Below are positions 17,969 through 27,099 of a stretch of 64,000 nucleotides of DNA, one piece after another (position 1 is the stretch's first letter; the number at the start of each line of letters is the position of its first letter). A program made the position numbers and the translations under genes. The DNA lies in contig CAXXKI010000009.1 of the NCBI GenBank assembly GCA_963667855.2, positions 162,642-226,641 on the forward strand, read 5' to 3'. The notes beneath the pieces were generated by a model. That model saw nothing but the letters and a program-made list of their open reading frames with translations, was not told the origin of the DNA and made no database searches. The stretch is from G963667855 sp963667855. GTDB lineage: Bacteria > Planctomycetota > Phycisphaerae > UBA1845.

Positions 17969-18030
17969 CTTTGCCAAATTGCGCAATTGGAATACGATCG
18001 CAAACCAATGGAGTATTAACGAAGGAGGGG
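17969..18030. repeat. copy B of a short dispersed intergenic sequence
   Basis: TTTGCCA, CAATTGG and ATGGAGTATTAACGAAGGA occur in the same order as in copy A at 6354-6402, with a different spacer. It lies in the roughly 300-bp gene-free interval 17920-18221, where I see nothing else. Confidence 0.35.
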
Positions 18031-18221
18031 GGAGATAAGGGAGGAAAAATAGGATGCTTATGATGTACACTGCCGCGTAGAACAATCCATTCTAGTCACT
18101 ACCACAGCAATCCAGTTCAAGGCTCTTGAAAGCGAGCGTCATTCCAGGTTAATCAATTGACTATTGCGGATCACATCAAGATGGTTCGCAAGGAGGAAAT
18201 TAGCCGGCTGATGAAACCTGA

Positions 18222-18800
18222 ATGCACTACGCTAAACATAGTGGAACTTATGAATGGTTACAGAGAAGCGAAAACCGATCGGTTATTATTCGTACCCTGG
18301 CCCAACCGATGACAGCCATACAACTCGTCAAAAAACTCAACCTGAAGGCGCATACTTGTATGTCTACATTACGAGAACTTGAGCGACACGGTTTACTAGC
18401 TTGCCTAAACCAAGACGCACGACAAAACCGAATTTACTGGTTATCTAAGATAGGGTTGCGATTACAGCGAGAGCTCCGCAAAGAAACTGGATTGGGAGAA
18501 CTCGAACACTTTGTTCCGGACGTCAACTGGGATCTTTATGGGCAAGTTTGTTTCGGTCATCGAGCGGCGATAATCTCCGTTTTAGGAGAGCCAATGCAAG
18601 CCGCGAAACTCCGTCGAAAAGCATGCTCTCAAAATCCTAGATTGCGAATGAGTGCAAACAATGCACGGGACGCCTTGAGGTTTTTCTCGGAAAAAGGAAT
18701 CGTCGAACGAATCCATGTTCGTAAAAAAGTGCATCCACATTTCGTGCTAACCAAACATTGCTTGCCATTCCAGAAACTATTACAGCAAGCAGTTTGGTGA
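18222..18800 (+). CDS. tandem winged-helix DNA-binding protein
   Basis: A 192-residue protein with two winged-helix-like units: about 20-85 (MTAIQLVKKLNLKAHTCMST, LRELERHGLLACL) and about 110-190 (MQAAKLRRKACSQNP, ARDALRFFSEKGIVERI). The pattern is that of MarR/ArsR-like regulators. It may regulate the neighbouring tyrosine recombinase. No strong ribosome binding site; ATG 18222 is the first in frame. Targets unknown. Confidence 0.6.
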   Translation: MHYAKHSGTYEWLQRSENRSVIIRTLAQPMTAIQLVKKLNLKAHTCMSTLRELERHGLLACLNQDARQNRIYWLSKIGLRLQRELRKETGLGELEHFVPDVNWDLYGQVCFGHRAAIISVLGEPMQAAKLRRKACSQNPRLRMSANNARDALRFFSEKGIVERIHVRKKVHPHFVLTKHCLPFQKLLQQAVW

Positions 18801-19015
18801 AATCAAGCTTCCACAAAGCAGACCGCGAAAAGCACTACCGAAAAGTATTTATATTAGTGGCACCTCTGAATTGAGTAAATAATTTGACGATAATTGTTCA
18901 TTACAGCGATCTGCCACAATAGGTTCTTTCCCTCTCTGCGCTTCGGACTATCTTGGCATATTCGAGTAGTGTATTCCAGTCGTTTACTTATATACGTACC
19001 AAACTCGGCTATACC

Positions 19016-20164
19016 ATGAAAATCGACCCGTACAAACATAAAGAGAAATACCTTAGATGGAAATTCGGCCAGCAAGGTCACGTTCAAGATATAACGCGAG
19101 CAAACGCTGATCTAATCCGCCTTTTCATTTTTGACCTGGAAGTAGGGTTGAATGTTTCACGCACAAGTAAACGCGGACCACGGAGCTATGTGCGACTGAA
19201 TACTCTTCGTGATCGGCTTTCTAACTTGGCTCGTAAGCTTACAGAGCGATTTTCTCTCGACCTGATAACTGACGTAACCGAAGAACAGATCCATACTCTT
19301 TTCCATGAAATGCGATCGGGAACGATTGCCAAGAAGAATGGAAAGAATTATATGTCAGTTGGAGATTTCGTTAAGGACTTCAAGACTTTCTGGCATTGGC
19401 ATATGGAGATTCAACGGAAAAAAGGTCTAACCGTTCCCGACATCACATCCTACCTTTCCGCTCATAAGGACAAACCGAAATGGGTCTACCTCGACGAGGA
19501 ACAATTCAAACAAATGCGGGATCAGGCCAAATACGAATATCGAGTGTTGATGACTTTTCTTCTGGACAGCGGTGTTCGAAGTCCAACCGAACTCGTCAAT
19601 CTCCTCGTCTCGGATTTCAGCGACGATTTTACAACCGTACACGTTAGGGATGCGGTAAGCAAAACTTTTGGAAGGCGGATTAAACTTATGCTTTCTACCG
19701 ATCTTGTACGTGACTTCGTTCGAAAGAAAAAACTCGCACCAACTGATCAAGTGTTCAAGATTTCACCTACCGTAGCAAACAGGTACTTCAAGAGACTTGC
19801 CCAACGAGTATTCGGTAATGGAAAAAGCCTTGCCGGAGAATATTACAACCGTATTTCGTTGTATGATTTTCGACACATCTCCGCTTGTTACTGGTTACCT
19901 CGATATAAATCCGAATCCGCTTTGAAATACCGTTTTGGCTGGAAACAGACCGAACGTATTCATTACTATACCGAATTACTTGGCATGCGGGATAACATCA
20001 CTGAGGACGATTTGCTTCTCGACGTTGAAAAAACCGAGATTGAACGGCGTCTTGCTCAATCCGAGCGAGACAAGCAAACTCTTCAGGAACAATTGATCGC
20101 CATGCAAAAACAAATGGAAAGGATTAGTAAGGTAACTGAGCGATTAATGTTACAGGCAGCGTAG
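19016..20164 (+). CDS. tyrosine recombinase (phage-integrase family)
   Basis: A 382-residue protein. The N-terminal SAM-like region spans about 35-150. The catalytic domain follows: Arg in LLDSGVRSPTELVNL (about 180), Lys-containing beta region (KTFGRRIKLM), DFRHISACYWL (box II, His-Arg pair in altered form), FGWKQTERIHYY with the Gly-Trp and the nucleophilic Tyr (about 319-320). The C-terminal 50 residues form a long coiled coil (ERRLAQSERDKQTL, QKQMERIS). It resembles archaeal-type XerA-like recombinases with a coiled-coil tail. The start at ATG 19016 begins MKIDPYKHKEKYLRW; longer starts look non-coding. Role: integration or excision of part of the island. Confidence 0.75.
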   Translation: MKIDPYKHKEKYLRWKFGQQGHVQDITRANADLIRLFIFDLEVGLNVSRTSKRGPRSYVRLNTLRDRLSNLARKLTERFSLDLITDVTEEQIHTLFHEMRSGTIAKKNGKNYMSVGDFVKDFKTFWHWHMEIQRKKGLTVPDITSYLSAHKDKPKWVYLDEEQFKQMRDQAKYEYRVLMTFLLDSGVRSPTELVNLLVSDFSDDFTTVHVRDAVSKTFGRRIKLMLSTDLVRDFVRKKKLAPTDQVFKISPTVANRYFKRLAQRVFGNGKSLAGEYYNRISLYDFRHISACYWLPRYKSESALKYRFGWKQTERIHYYTELLGMRDNITEDDLLLDVEKTEIERRLAQSERDKQTLQEQLIAMQKQMERISKVTERLMLQAA

Positions 20165-20320
20165 CTCAATTCCACCCAATCGTCTAAGATTCGGCCTTAT
20201 TTTTAAGCGCAGTGATTTTCCTACCTATGAATTCGAGTTTTTCGATAATGTCTTCAGCTAAATCCGAGCTTTTTCTAGGCTCATTCCCATTCGTTGCCAC
20301 AAGCTCACTATTGCTCGAAC

Positions 20321-20551
20321 TCACGGTATTCGTCGGGAAGTTTTTTCAACTGGCGTCGCGTCTGGATTGAAGTGGTTTTCACAACATGTCTGATTGCAGA
20401 GATAGATTGTTTCTCCAAGAGGCACGAAGCCACGCGGTCCGATTACTCCGTTATTTACGGTTATGCAATCCTCTCCGAGTCGAATTTCGCGGTCGCAGCC
20501 TATACAGCGTCGTCTTTTTTGTGTTTCGGTATCTTCAAAGTCTTCTTCCAT
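20321..20551 (-). CDS. small zinc-finger protein
   Basis: A 76-residue protein with CIGC near residue 16 and a second cluster YLCNQTCCENHF near 50-60, likely one zinc site. AAGGGGG lies 7 bases before the ATG. Similar small Cys4/Cys3His proteins are common hypotheticals; function unknown. The stretch 20552-20943 upstream has no gene. Confidence 0.55.
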   Translation of the reverse strand: MEEDFEDTETQKRRRCIGCDREIRLGEDCITVNNGVIGPRGFVPLGETIYLCNQTCCENHFNPDATPVEKTSRRIP

Positions 20552-20893
20552 TTTCGCACCCCCTTACAGCACATAGAGGTCTACCGATTCGCTGATTGAA
20601 AAGGATTCGACTGGATTGGTGTCGCTAAGCAGTCATGGGGATGGAGAAAAAATGACATCACGAATATTCAACCAAAATACAAACGCGTAATCGACAGTTG
20701 CATTAACACAAGCGAAAGTTACGCTAAATCCTGTGGGAAAACCGTTTTAACCCGCCCGGTAACACAACGGAATCCACGATTAGCTTGACGCTCCTTGAAT
20801 CGGAACAACAAGGAAAGATAACTTGCTAGAGATACCTCGCAACCATGAAAACAAGGTATCTACAAACTGGGTAAGCTTTGAAGAAACAACCGC

Positions 20894-20928
20894 TCCTCGC
20901 GCAGGAATACAAATCCCACGCGAGGAGT
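20894..20928 (-). terminator. hairpin, likely terminator of the C39-lipoprotein operon
   Basis: CTCCTCGCG (20894-20902) pairs perfectly with CGCGAGGAG (20920-20928) across a 17-base loop. It lies 15 bases after the stop of the 99-aa gene on the minus strand, followed by a moderately T-rich stretch. The long loop and weak T-tract make it less than certain. Confidence 0.5.
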
Positions 20929-20943
20929 ATAGTCGAAACAACA

Positions 20944-21243
20944 TCAAGCACTTGCTGCAGCGGCCACCAAAAGGCTAACCCCAAGTCCAACGAGGCATAA
21001 AATCCCGAGCACTTCCAGACCACTGACTCCATCGTCTCCGCCAGTAGTCGTTAGAACTTGATTCGCCTCAGCCACATCCTGCGCGTCAGAATACGTGACA
21101 ATCTCCTCTGCAGTAAGAGGTGCGGCTTGAGTAAGGAAAATTCCTGGTGCCGTTACGCTGGCATCGTCCGCAACAGTCGGTACTGAATAACAGACGACGC
21201 ATCCCAATAAAACAACCAACCTCAATACATTCGACCTTTTCAT
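20944..21243 (-). CDS. small exported protein with C-terminal membrane segment
   Basis: A 99-residue protein. The N-terminal hydrophobic signal (about 7-25) ends near TVADDA. An Asp/Thr-rich middle follows, and a C-terminal hydrophobic helix (about 74-98, LEVLGILCLVGLGVSLLVAA). AAAGGAGAAACC before the ATG is a good ribosome binding site. It is the last gene of an operon with the C39-like lipoprotein. The arrangement recalls the PA2778/PA2779 pairs in which a C39-like peptidase is next to a small membrane protein (a tentative comparison). Confidence 0.65.
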   Translation of the reverse strand: MKRSNVLRLVVLLGCVVCYSVPTVADDASVTAPGIFLTQAAPLTAEEIVTYSDAQDVAEANQVLTTTGGDDGVSGLEVLGILCLVGLGVSLLVAAAASA

Positions 21244-21301
21244 GGTTTCTCCTTTTACCTATAAAGTGAAATTATCAGTTGTCAGTTTTCCGAATAAACA
21301 G

Positions 21302-21934
21302 TTACTCAGCGACGGGAAAAGCTTTATTGACCAAGACACAAACCCTATTGGCTCGACGCCATTCTCGATCGAACTCCAATTCCGACATCGCCAAATACCC
21401 TTTCGCCGGATCGAATATTAATACTTGTTTTTGAGGATTGAACCCCGTCACAATAATCCAGTGGGGCTTAGCTGTTGCGAGATTAATAATCTCTGCAAAC
21501 CATTCGAAAGTGGGGTACTTCCCGGTTCGTGGCGGTCGATGCAACATCGCTAAAACAGGTCGGCCTTTTCTTATATTGGCAAGTAAATCCTCAAGACTTC
21601 CTTGATATGCAAAACCCTGGAGACCAATCACCTCGATTAGTTTCAATAATTCCTTCGCAGACAGATCGCGACAACCGAACGCTTGGAGTATTGAATCTTC
21701 AATAATCTGATCGACACGGATTCCGTGATAAAGAGCGACAGAAGCCATTGACGCGTAACCACACCGAAAGACGTTTGTTTGTTCGACTGGTGGCACATGC
21801 AGAAAAGCAGCTTTACCTTGAGAATCCAATTCGATTCCCTGGAAATGTCGAGCATTCGCACAACCACACATGCACGAACTACATATGGCGGTAATAACGA
21901 ATACCAAGAACGTGACTCGTTGTATGTTGTTCAT
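21302..21934 (-). CDS. C39-like cysteine peptidase lipoprotein
   Basis: A 210-residue protein. The N-terminal signal with several Cys (about 18-25, ICSSCMCGCAN) fits a lipobox. The catalytic Cys is in NVFRCGYASMASVAL (about 58), with a Gln (VEQTN) shortly before. His lies in AKPHWIIVTGF (about 157), and Asp in VLIFDPAKGY (about 172). This is the classical C39/papain triad. It would act at the cell envelope. Operon partners are a 54-aa protein upstream (9 bp gap) and the small membrane protein downstream. Substrate unknown, possibly the 99-aa neighbour. Confidence 0.75.
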   Translation of the reverse strand: MNNIQRVTFLVFVITAICSSCMCGCANARHFQGIELDSQGKAAFLHVPPVEQTNVFRCGYASMASVALYHGIRVDQIIEDSILQAFGCRDLSAKELLKLIEVIGLQGFAYQGSLEDLLANIRKGRPVLAMLHRPPRTGKYPTFEWFAEIINLATAKPHWIIVTGFNPQKQVLIFDPAKGYLAMSELEFDREWRRANRVCVLVNKAFPVAE

Positions 21935-21943
21935 AGATAATCC

Positions 21944-22108
21944 CTATATGCAGTAGGTCATTTGTTCGTTGCAAAGAATCAAAGAATTCGATGAATCTCT
22001 AACAATGTCGTCGAGGAAAAGAGTTTCCGGCCCGAATCCGCATGGCGAGATATACGGAAGAAACACATACGGAATTAACAGTAAAAACCGACGCAACCCT
22101 TTGGACAT
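21944..22108 (-). CDS. small exported protein upstream of the C39-like lipoprotein
   Basis: A 54-residue protein starting MSKGLRRFLLLIPYVFL, a clear signal peptide or membrane anchor, then a Cys-Gly and a Cys-containing tail. AAGGAGGTG lies 6 bases before the ATG at 22108, among the best ribosome binding sites of the region, and decides the start. It overlaps a longer frame that begins in non-coding sequence. First gene of the operon. Function unknown; perhaps substrate or partner of the peptidase. Confidence 0.6.
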   Translation of the reverse strand: MSKGLRRFLLLIPYVFLPYISPCGFGPETLFLDDIVRDSSNSLILCNEQMTYCI

Positions 22109-22239
22109 CGCACACCTCCTTAGATTGTTGCCACTCGCCGCCATATGCTTAAGGCGGCATTCGATTTAGACTTGGCGAAATAGGCAGACCGGAACTGTGC
22201 GCATTAGAAAAGCGGAAACCGCTATCCCGATGCGATCCC

Positions 22240-22373
22240 CAGTAATCAGGCCCATCACGGCCCATCAAACAGTTCACGCACCGGGCAGTGATCTCCGCAT
22301 AGAGAGTCACCACCCAGCACGCCTCGTTTGAAAAGTCCTGAGAATGAATCCCAGGGTGATGGTTTGATTACTG
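22240..22373. repeat. inverted repeat pair in a gene-free region
   Basis: CAGTAATCA followed by CCCATCAC (22240-22258) is nearly the reverse complement of GTGATGGTTTGATTACTG (22356-22373), with about 97 bases between. Possible small non-autonomous transposon (MITE-like) or a structured RNA. No reading frame inside. Confidence 0.4.
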
Positions 22374-23075
22374 AGGCGAAATCTGGAAGGTTCCAGAATA
22401 TCAAATTGTCAGTTTAGTCCGCTATTCTCCTATAAAGCACCGACCGAAACTCCTAGGTAATTCAACGTCAAAATCTAATTTTAACACCGCGAGTTGTTGA
22501 TGCCAAGCAGAAAACAACCGCCCTAGCCCACTTTTTGCCAAGCTACGACCCAAGGATTCCAAAACTAGTTGGAATCACTTTTCGAATTTGCTAGACTATC
22601 GGTAGAGGATAATTGGCCGAACTACTCGACGTACCTTTTCCAAATCGATTCATAGGTGACATTGGAATAGTGACGTCGCCAAGCTATTTCGTTAAGTTTG
22701 CTTATCAAGTCGTGATCTGGCCAGGACTTAGGTAATAACCAAGTATTTATCACTGATAGAATCTCAGCAGACTTATTGAAAGGTAACAATGGTATCGAAG
22801 TTTGTTCGTCTTTCAGTCAACCCTGAACAATACAGCGAAGATACTATGAAGACCCGAATTGCGATTATTGTTAATTACAAATTAAGCTCTATTCGGAAAT
22901 TCTCGAGGATAATGACTGGAGACTACTTCATCCAACAATCTACAAAGTAATGTTACTCGTTATCAACAGAGACCGGATAATAGTTGAAAATCGCACGTAC
23001 TCTGACATAAATCGCCATAGAGCGTTTCAATAATTTTGAATATATAGCCCCATTTGGATCTACGGGAGAAACCGC
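22374..23075. other. gene-free interval
   Basis: I see no open frame with a ribosome binding site, no strong hairpin and no RNA gene here. The last 30 bases before 23076 contain GGGAG upstream of the next gene. Confidence 0.5.
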
Positions 23076-23792
23076 ATGAGCATTCTATTCCAGAATCCTG
23101 CGTGGAGCAATTTAGCCCAAGCACTCTTAGTGGTTGATGCATTCATATGTTTATTGCTGTGTTTGGATGGGCATGAAATGTGGCGATTCTTTCTTGGCTT
23201 GGTTGGGCTAGGGCTGGGAGCATGGGGCGGGGTACTGGCTGGTGCGGAAATAAACACCTATAGTCCGATTTGGGTTACAGCAATTGTAGGCGCTCTAATT
23301 GGATGTGCTTTATTCGCCGGCGTCGTACCACTAGGAACGTTCTTAGTTTCCGGTTGCTGGGTGTTTGTTATTGCACTCGCTCTCACTCAGACAAGCAGAA
23401 TCGACACAGAAACGCGCCTTGCCATCTGTACAATCAGCGGAGCCCTGATTGGTATAGCTATAATAGCTATGGGAAAAAGTGGTATCATTGTGCTGACTTC
23501 GCTTGGCGGTGGTCTTGGCTTGCTTATTGATCTGTATAACTTGCTTCAACTTAATGATATTTCTCTTGGAGTCTTCGCATCACTCAGCCCAACAGAACAA
23601 ACGGTAGTGGTTCTCGGTGCTGGTTTCATTCTTGGGTTAATAGGTATGGCGATTCAATTTTCCACCTTACGGACGGCGAATCATAAATCAAAGCATCTTG
23701 CAACTCCCAACGATCACGAATGCGTAGGATGTGAAGCTCAACCGGCATCTTCATCGATTCGTAATGTGAGTCCGTCAAAAACGCCGACATAG
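23076..23792 (+). CDS. multi-span membrane protein (DUF4203-like)
   Basis: A 238-residue protein with about seven hydrophobic helices between residues 15 and 205, rich in Gly (LGLVGLGLGAWGGVLAG, and later GGGLGLLIDLY), then a polar tail of about 35 residues with CVGCE. The pattern resembles the TM7S3/TM198-like family (DUF4203), function unknown. GGGAG about 9 bases before the ATG. It lies before the M48-type protease gene, with a 272-bp gap in which I see no gene. Confidence 0.6.
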   Translation: MSILFQNPAWSNLAQALLVVDAFICLLLCLDGHEMWRFFLGLVGLGLGAWGGVLAGAEINTYSPIWVTAIVGALIGCALFAGVVPLGTFLVSGCWVFVIALALTQTSRIDTETRLAICTISGALIGIAIIAMGKSGIIVLTSLGGGLGLLIDLYNLLQLNDISLGVFASLSPTEQTVVVLGAGFILGLIGMAIQFSTLRTANHKSKHLATPNDHECVGCEAQPASSSIRNVSPSKTPT

Positions 23793-24064
23793 GTATAGTC
23801 CATGAAATCACATCAAACCAAACTATCTTAAACTATAGGCTACAAAGTGCAGAGGTGATCTAAAATCAAGAAACTGAAACTCTACGGCAAGATCCTTAAG
23901 GAGGAGCATAAACAACACTGAAAACGCGCCCTGAAGAACTGTCGAATTACGTATAAACTACAGCCGAAACTGGGCTTAAATTCAAGAGTACACGCGCGAG
24001 TTATCTTTGTACGAAGATAACAGGGTTAGAACACAAACGTATCTCAATCACGGAGGAAGCAGTA

Positions 24065-26113
24065 ATGTTCTTCGGAAGCTCCTTCCGAATCGACGGCGTT
24101 TCTAAATCCAAGCTTGAAGACATGATCTCCAAAAGTGCCAAGAGCTTTGGCCTCAGTTCGCAAAAATCATGCAGTATAAACGGCCAGACCCTTATTACCT
24201 GCAATCAGATTGCGTCGCCCCAAGAGATCATCAAACAAGGAGTTCCTCAACGATGGGTTTGGAACGTTGCTCCAATATCTAGCAGTGATTCATTGATATG
24301 CCGATTCGATCAGAGATGGTTCGGCTGGTACAGAATAAGTATCATCTGCCTAATGCTACTCCTTGCGGACTTTTGGCTGGACGCAATTCCAACGTTATAC
24401 AAATTCAAAACGGAATACGGAACGTTGCATCTAGGCGCTACGATTAATTTCCTCTGCGGATGGACTATATTGTTCATGTTATCCTTAATCTTCTTACGAA
24501 GCGACGAAGTACCAGCCAATTCGCACATCGAGGAATTGCGAGACCTCATCCGTAAAGAAGATGCCACTATCGAGTCAATTGGAACTAATATATTGACACG
24601 GTCACTTTGGGCAGGCGTAGCGATTATTGTCTATTTAGTGTTTATATTGGCTATAGCCTTTCAGAAATCTGGTATTTCTTTACATGTCGAATTTACCAAT
24701 ACACTCTCAACGCACCCCATTTCATTCTTTCTAATGGCGATGCTCAGCATACTAATCATGGGATTCATTTTACTACTGGTATTAACTACGCTACGAAGCG
24801 AAGCGTCTTCGCGATTAACTCCATTTTTGCCAACTATGAATCTACTTGCAGGAATCATTTTCTTCATGGGGGCGCAGATTCCACTACATAAACTGGGCGA
24901 TACGAATAGCTATCATTGGACGCCAGAATTCACTTACCGTGCAATCCACTTACCGTTCAAGGTTTTTTTATTACTATCTTCGATCTTATTTTTCTGCAGT
25001 ATTGGTATGTGGTTTATATGGAAAAGTATTGTATTGGCATACGGTCTACGGAAAACCATTTATCGATTGCGTTTTGATGAAATTTCGGCAGAACGTAATT
25101 CAGTTGTGTCTGGTCGTGGATTTCTTCGTTTTATTCGGTATTGGGCTTTCCTAGCCATCATCACAATAATAATACTTTATATCATAGCTTTAACATCTTC
25201 GTTTTCAATCATGCAATCAACGTGGTCACCTGAAGACATATTAAACGAAGAGAGCCTGGGAGCTATGCGTGGCCTATCACACTCACTAGAGTTTTTTATT
25301 GGCTCGGAATACGAATGGAAAAGTACTCTATTGATAAGTCGAGTGGTCTGTGGTGTTTTTTCAAGCCTTCTCCCTCTCACCATTCTTGTTTCTGTTGGCA
25401 CAAGATTATTCACACGAATATGTTTGGCTCGCCGTTTGTCCGCAAGAAATAAGCTAGACGAATCCGAGGTACAGAACGAGATACAAGCTTTTATCAAAGA
25501 AAAATGGAACTCTAAATATAGTACACCTTTTCCAAGTGTAGTGATAAATGCGAATAAAGGTGTTCTGGCCGCAGCCCATTGCTTTGGTTTTCTGAAAAAG
25601 AAACGATTCATTGAACTTTCCACGAATCTTATAAAACAACTTGACATATCTGAGATTAAAGCTTTGGCATCACATGAATTAGCACATCATTTCCATAACC
25701 ATTGCTCAAGGCATAATCGATGGCAATTATTAGGGCGGATTACACTTTTGGGCGGAGGAGCAATTGGTATCCTCGAGGATAGTTTTGGTTGGGAGCTTGA
25801 AGCCGATCGTGTTGCCGTACGAATCTTCGGAACTCCACCCGAAACGCTTAAGAATGCTTTAATCAAAATCTATATTGAACAGCAAATACCTCTACAAGAA
25901 ACGCCATTCCGAAAATCACCGAGCGGTCTTCCAACCAAACCCTCACTAGGAGAATATGCGGATCCAAATGGACCGTTAACAAATAAAACGCGAATCAAGT
26001 TCACGCAATATATTCGCTCGTGGCTTGAGTTGTATAGTTCGGATACGTTGATCACCTACTGGCATCCATCTCTGAAAGAGCGTATCATCCAATTAAACGA
26101 ATTATCAAGCTAG
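24065..26113 (+). CDS. integral-membrane M48-type zinc metalloprotease
   Basis: A 682-residue protein. At least eight hydrophobic helices fill residues 90-460. The protease motif HELAHHFHNH is at about 539-548 (HExxH), and WELEADRVAVRIFG near 580 supplies the downstream Glu of the M48 family (ExxxD). M48 peptidases (HtpX, Ste24, BlaR-type) act on membrane or denatured proteins. The long multi-span N-terminus is larger than in HtpX. GAGGAAG 4-5 bases before the ATG. The neighbour at 26161 follows after 47 bp and may be its partner. Confidence 0.7.
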   Translation: MFFGSSFRIDGVSKSKLEDMISKSAKSFGLSSQKSCSINGQTLITCNQIASPQEIIKQGVPQRWVWNVAPISSSDSLICRFDQRWFGWYRISIICLMLLLADFWLDAIPTLYKFKTEYGTLHLGATINFLCGWTILFMLSLIFLRSDEVPANSHIEELRDLIRKEDATIESIGTNILTRSLWAGVAIIVYLVFILAIAFQKSGISLHVEFTNTLSTHPISFFLMAMLSILIMGFILLLVLTTLRSEASSRLTPFLPTMNLLAGIIFFMGAQIPLHKLGDTNSYHWTPEFTYRAIHLPFKVFLLLSSILFFCSIGMWFIWKSIVLAYGLRKTIYRLRFDEISAERNSVVSGRGFLRFIRYWAFLAIITIIILYIIALTSSFSIMQSTWSPEDILNEESLGAMRGLSHSLEFFIGSEYEWKSTLLISRVVCGVFSSLLPLTILVSVGTRLFTRICLARRLSARNKLDESEVQNEIQAFIKEKWNSKYSTPFPSVVINANKGVLAAAHCFGFLKKKRFIELSTNLIKQLDISEIKALASHELAHHFHNHCSRHNRWQLLGRITLLGGGAIGILEDSFGWELEADRVAVRIFGTPPETLKNALIKIYIEQQIPLQETPFRKSPSGLPTKPSLGEYADPNGPLTNKTRIKFTQYIRSWLELYSSDTLITYWHPSLKERIIQLNELSS

Positions 26114-26160
26114 GTGTTGTACAGGTTTTATGTATTGCCACCTTGGAGGCAATGAATTCC

Positions 26161-27099
26161 ATGCACAATTCTGAGAACGAAATTGCCCAGAACATAAAAG
26201 AAATCGGAAGCCAGTTTATAAAGAACTATTATCCAGATGAGGAAGATATATATCCGATAGTCTGGGATAAAATATGGGAATCCCGGCCTAACCTAGATCA
26301 GGAAAAGGACGTTCATATCGAACCTATTCGTGGTGGACTTCCTTTTGCTGCAGAGGGAACCATTTCCCTGGTTTCACCTTATGTTATACTTATTTTAGAT
26401 TCGGTTTTTCATGAAATGTCCGTAAGCGGACTAGCTCCTGATATATCTGAGATCAACGTAGTTATTCAACACGCTGCAACTACATTCGGGGCTCCCCTTG
26501 CATTGGCCAACAAGATGGTCGAAAGATTAGGGCCTAAGCTCAATGCGCGTTTCTCGGAGTTTCAAATAGAGAATATACTTAGCGAAACCGACACAAACAA
26601 ATCAAGCAATAGAGTTTTCGTAAAACGCGTCGTAGATGGCACTCCCAGAAAAAGCGGTTGGTGTGGTCACCGAGTAATAAGTAACAACCGGAAAAATCCT
26701 CGGTACGATATTATAGTTGACGAAATCCGAGGAGATGTCTTAATACGTAAATACCGCAATACAAAAAAAGACGACGAAATCATTAACCTCTGGATAGACG
26801 AGATAGATCAACAAGCGGCTGGTTTACTCTGGTTAGCATTGGAAAACTTTGGCAACTACGTAACGTTTAAAGAACTTCGTAGTTTGCTTGCACTCGATAC
26901 GCAAACGCCAAATTCCATCTATCGACCTAAAACGCTACTTGCTGAATTGCTCGGAGAAGATCTTAGAGATGCACTCATTGGTTTACCAAAAAATAATCGC
27001 TATCCCATTGGACGCGGCACAGTCAACTTTTGTTGGATGCGTAAATCTGATCAAGGCAGTGATTTATGTGAGCGAGCCACTCGCCCCTCTGATAAGTAA
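26161..27099 (+). CDS. unknown protein with C-terminal winged-helix-like region
   Basis: A 312-residue soluble protein. The N-terminal 140 residues are helical and unrecognised. The C-terminal ~100 residues (LWLALENFGNYVTFKELRSL ... IGRGTVNFCWMRK) look like a winged-helix DNA-binding domain of the OmpR type. Start uncertain: GGAGG at 26145-26149 suits ATG 26161 better than ATG 26152 (2 bases). It overlaps the opposite-strand gene by 49 bp at its end. May be a regulator for the membrane protease. Confidence 0.55.
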   Translation: MHNSENEIAQNIKEIGSQFIKNYYPDEEDIYPIVWDKIWESRPNLDQEKDVHIEPIRGGLPFAAEGTISLVSPYVILILDSVFHEMSVSGLAPDISEINVVIQHAATTFGAPLALANKMVERLGPKLNARFSEFQIENILSETDTNKSSNRVFVKRVVDGTPRKSGWCGHRVISNNRKNPRYDIIVDEIRGDVLIRKYRNTKKDDEIINLWIDEIDQQAAGLLWLALENFGNYVTFKELRSLLALDTQTPNSIYRPKTLLAELLGEDLRDALIGLPKNNRYPIGRGTVNFCWMRKSDQGSDLCERATRPSDK

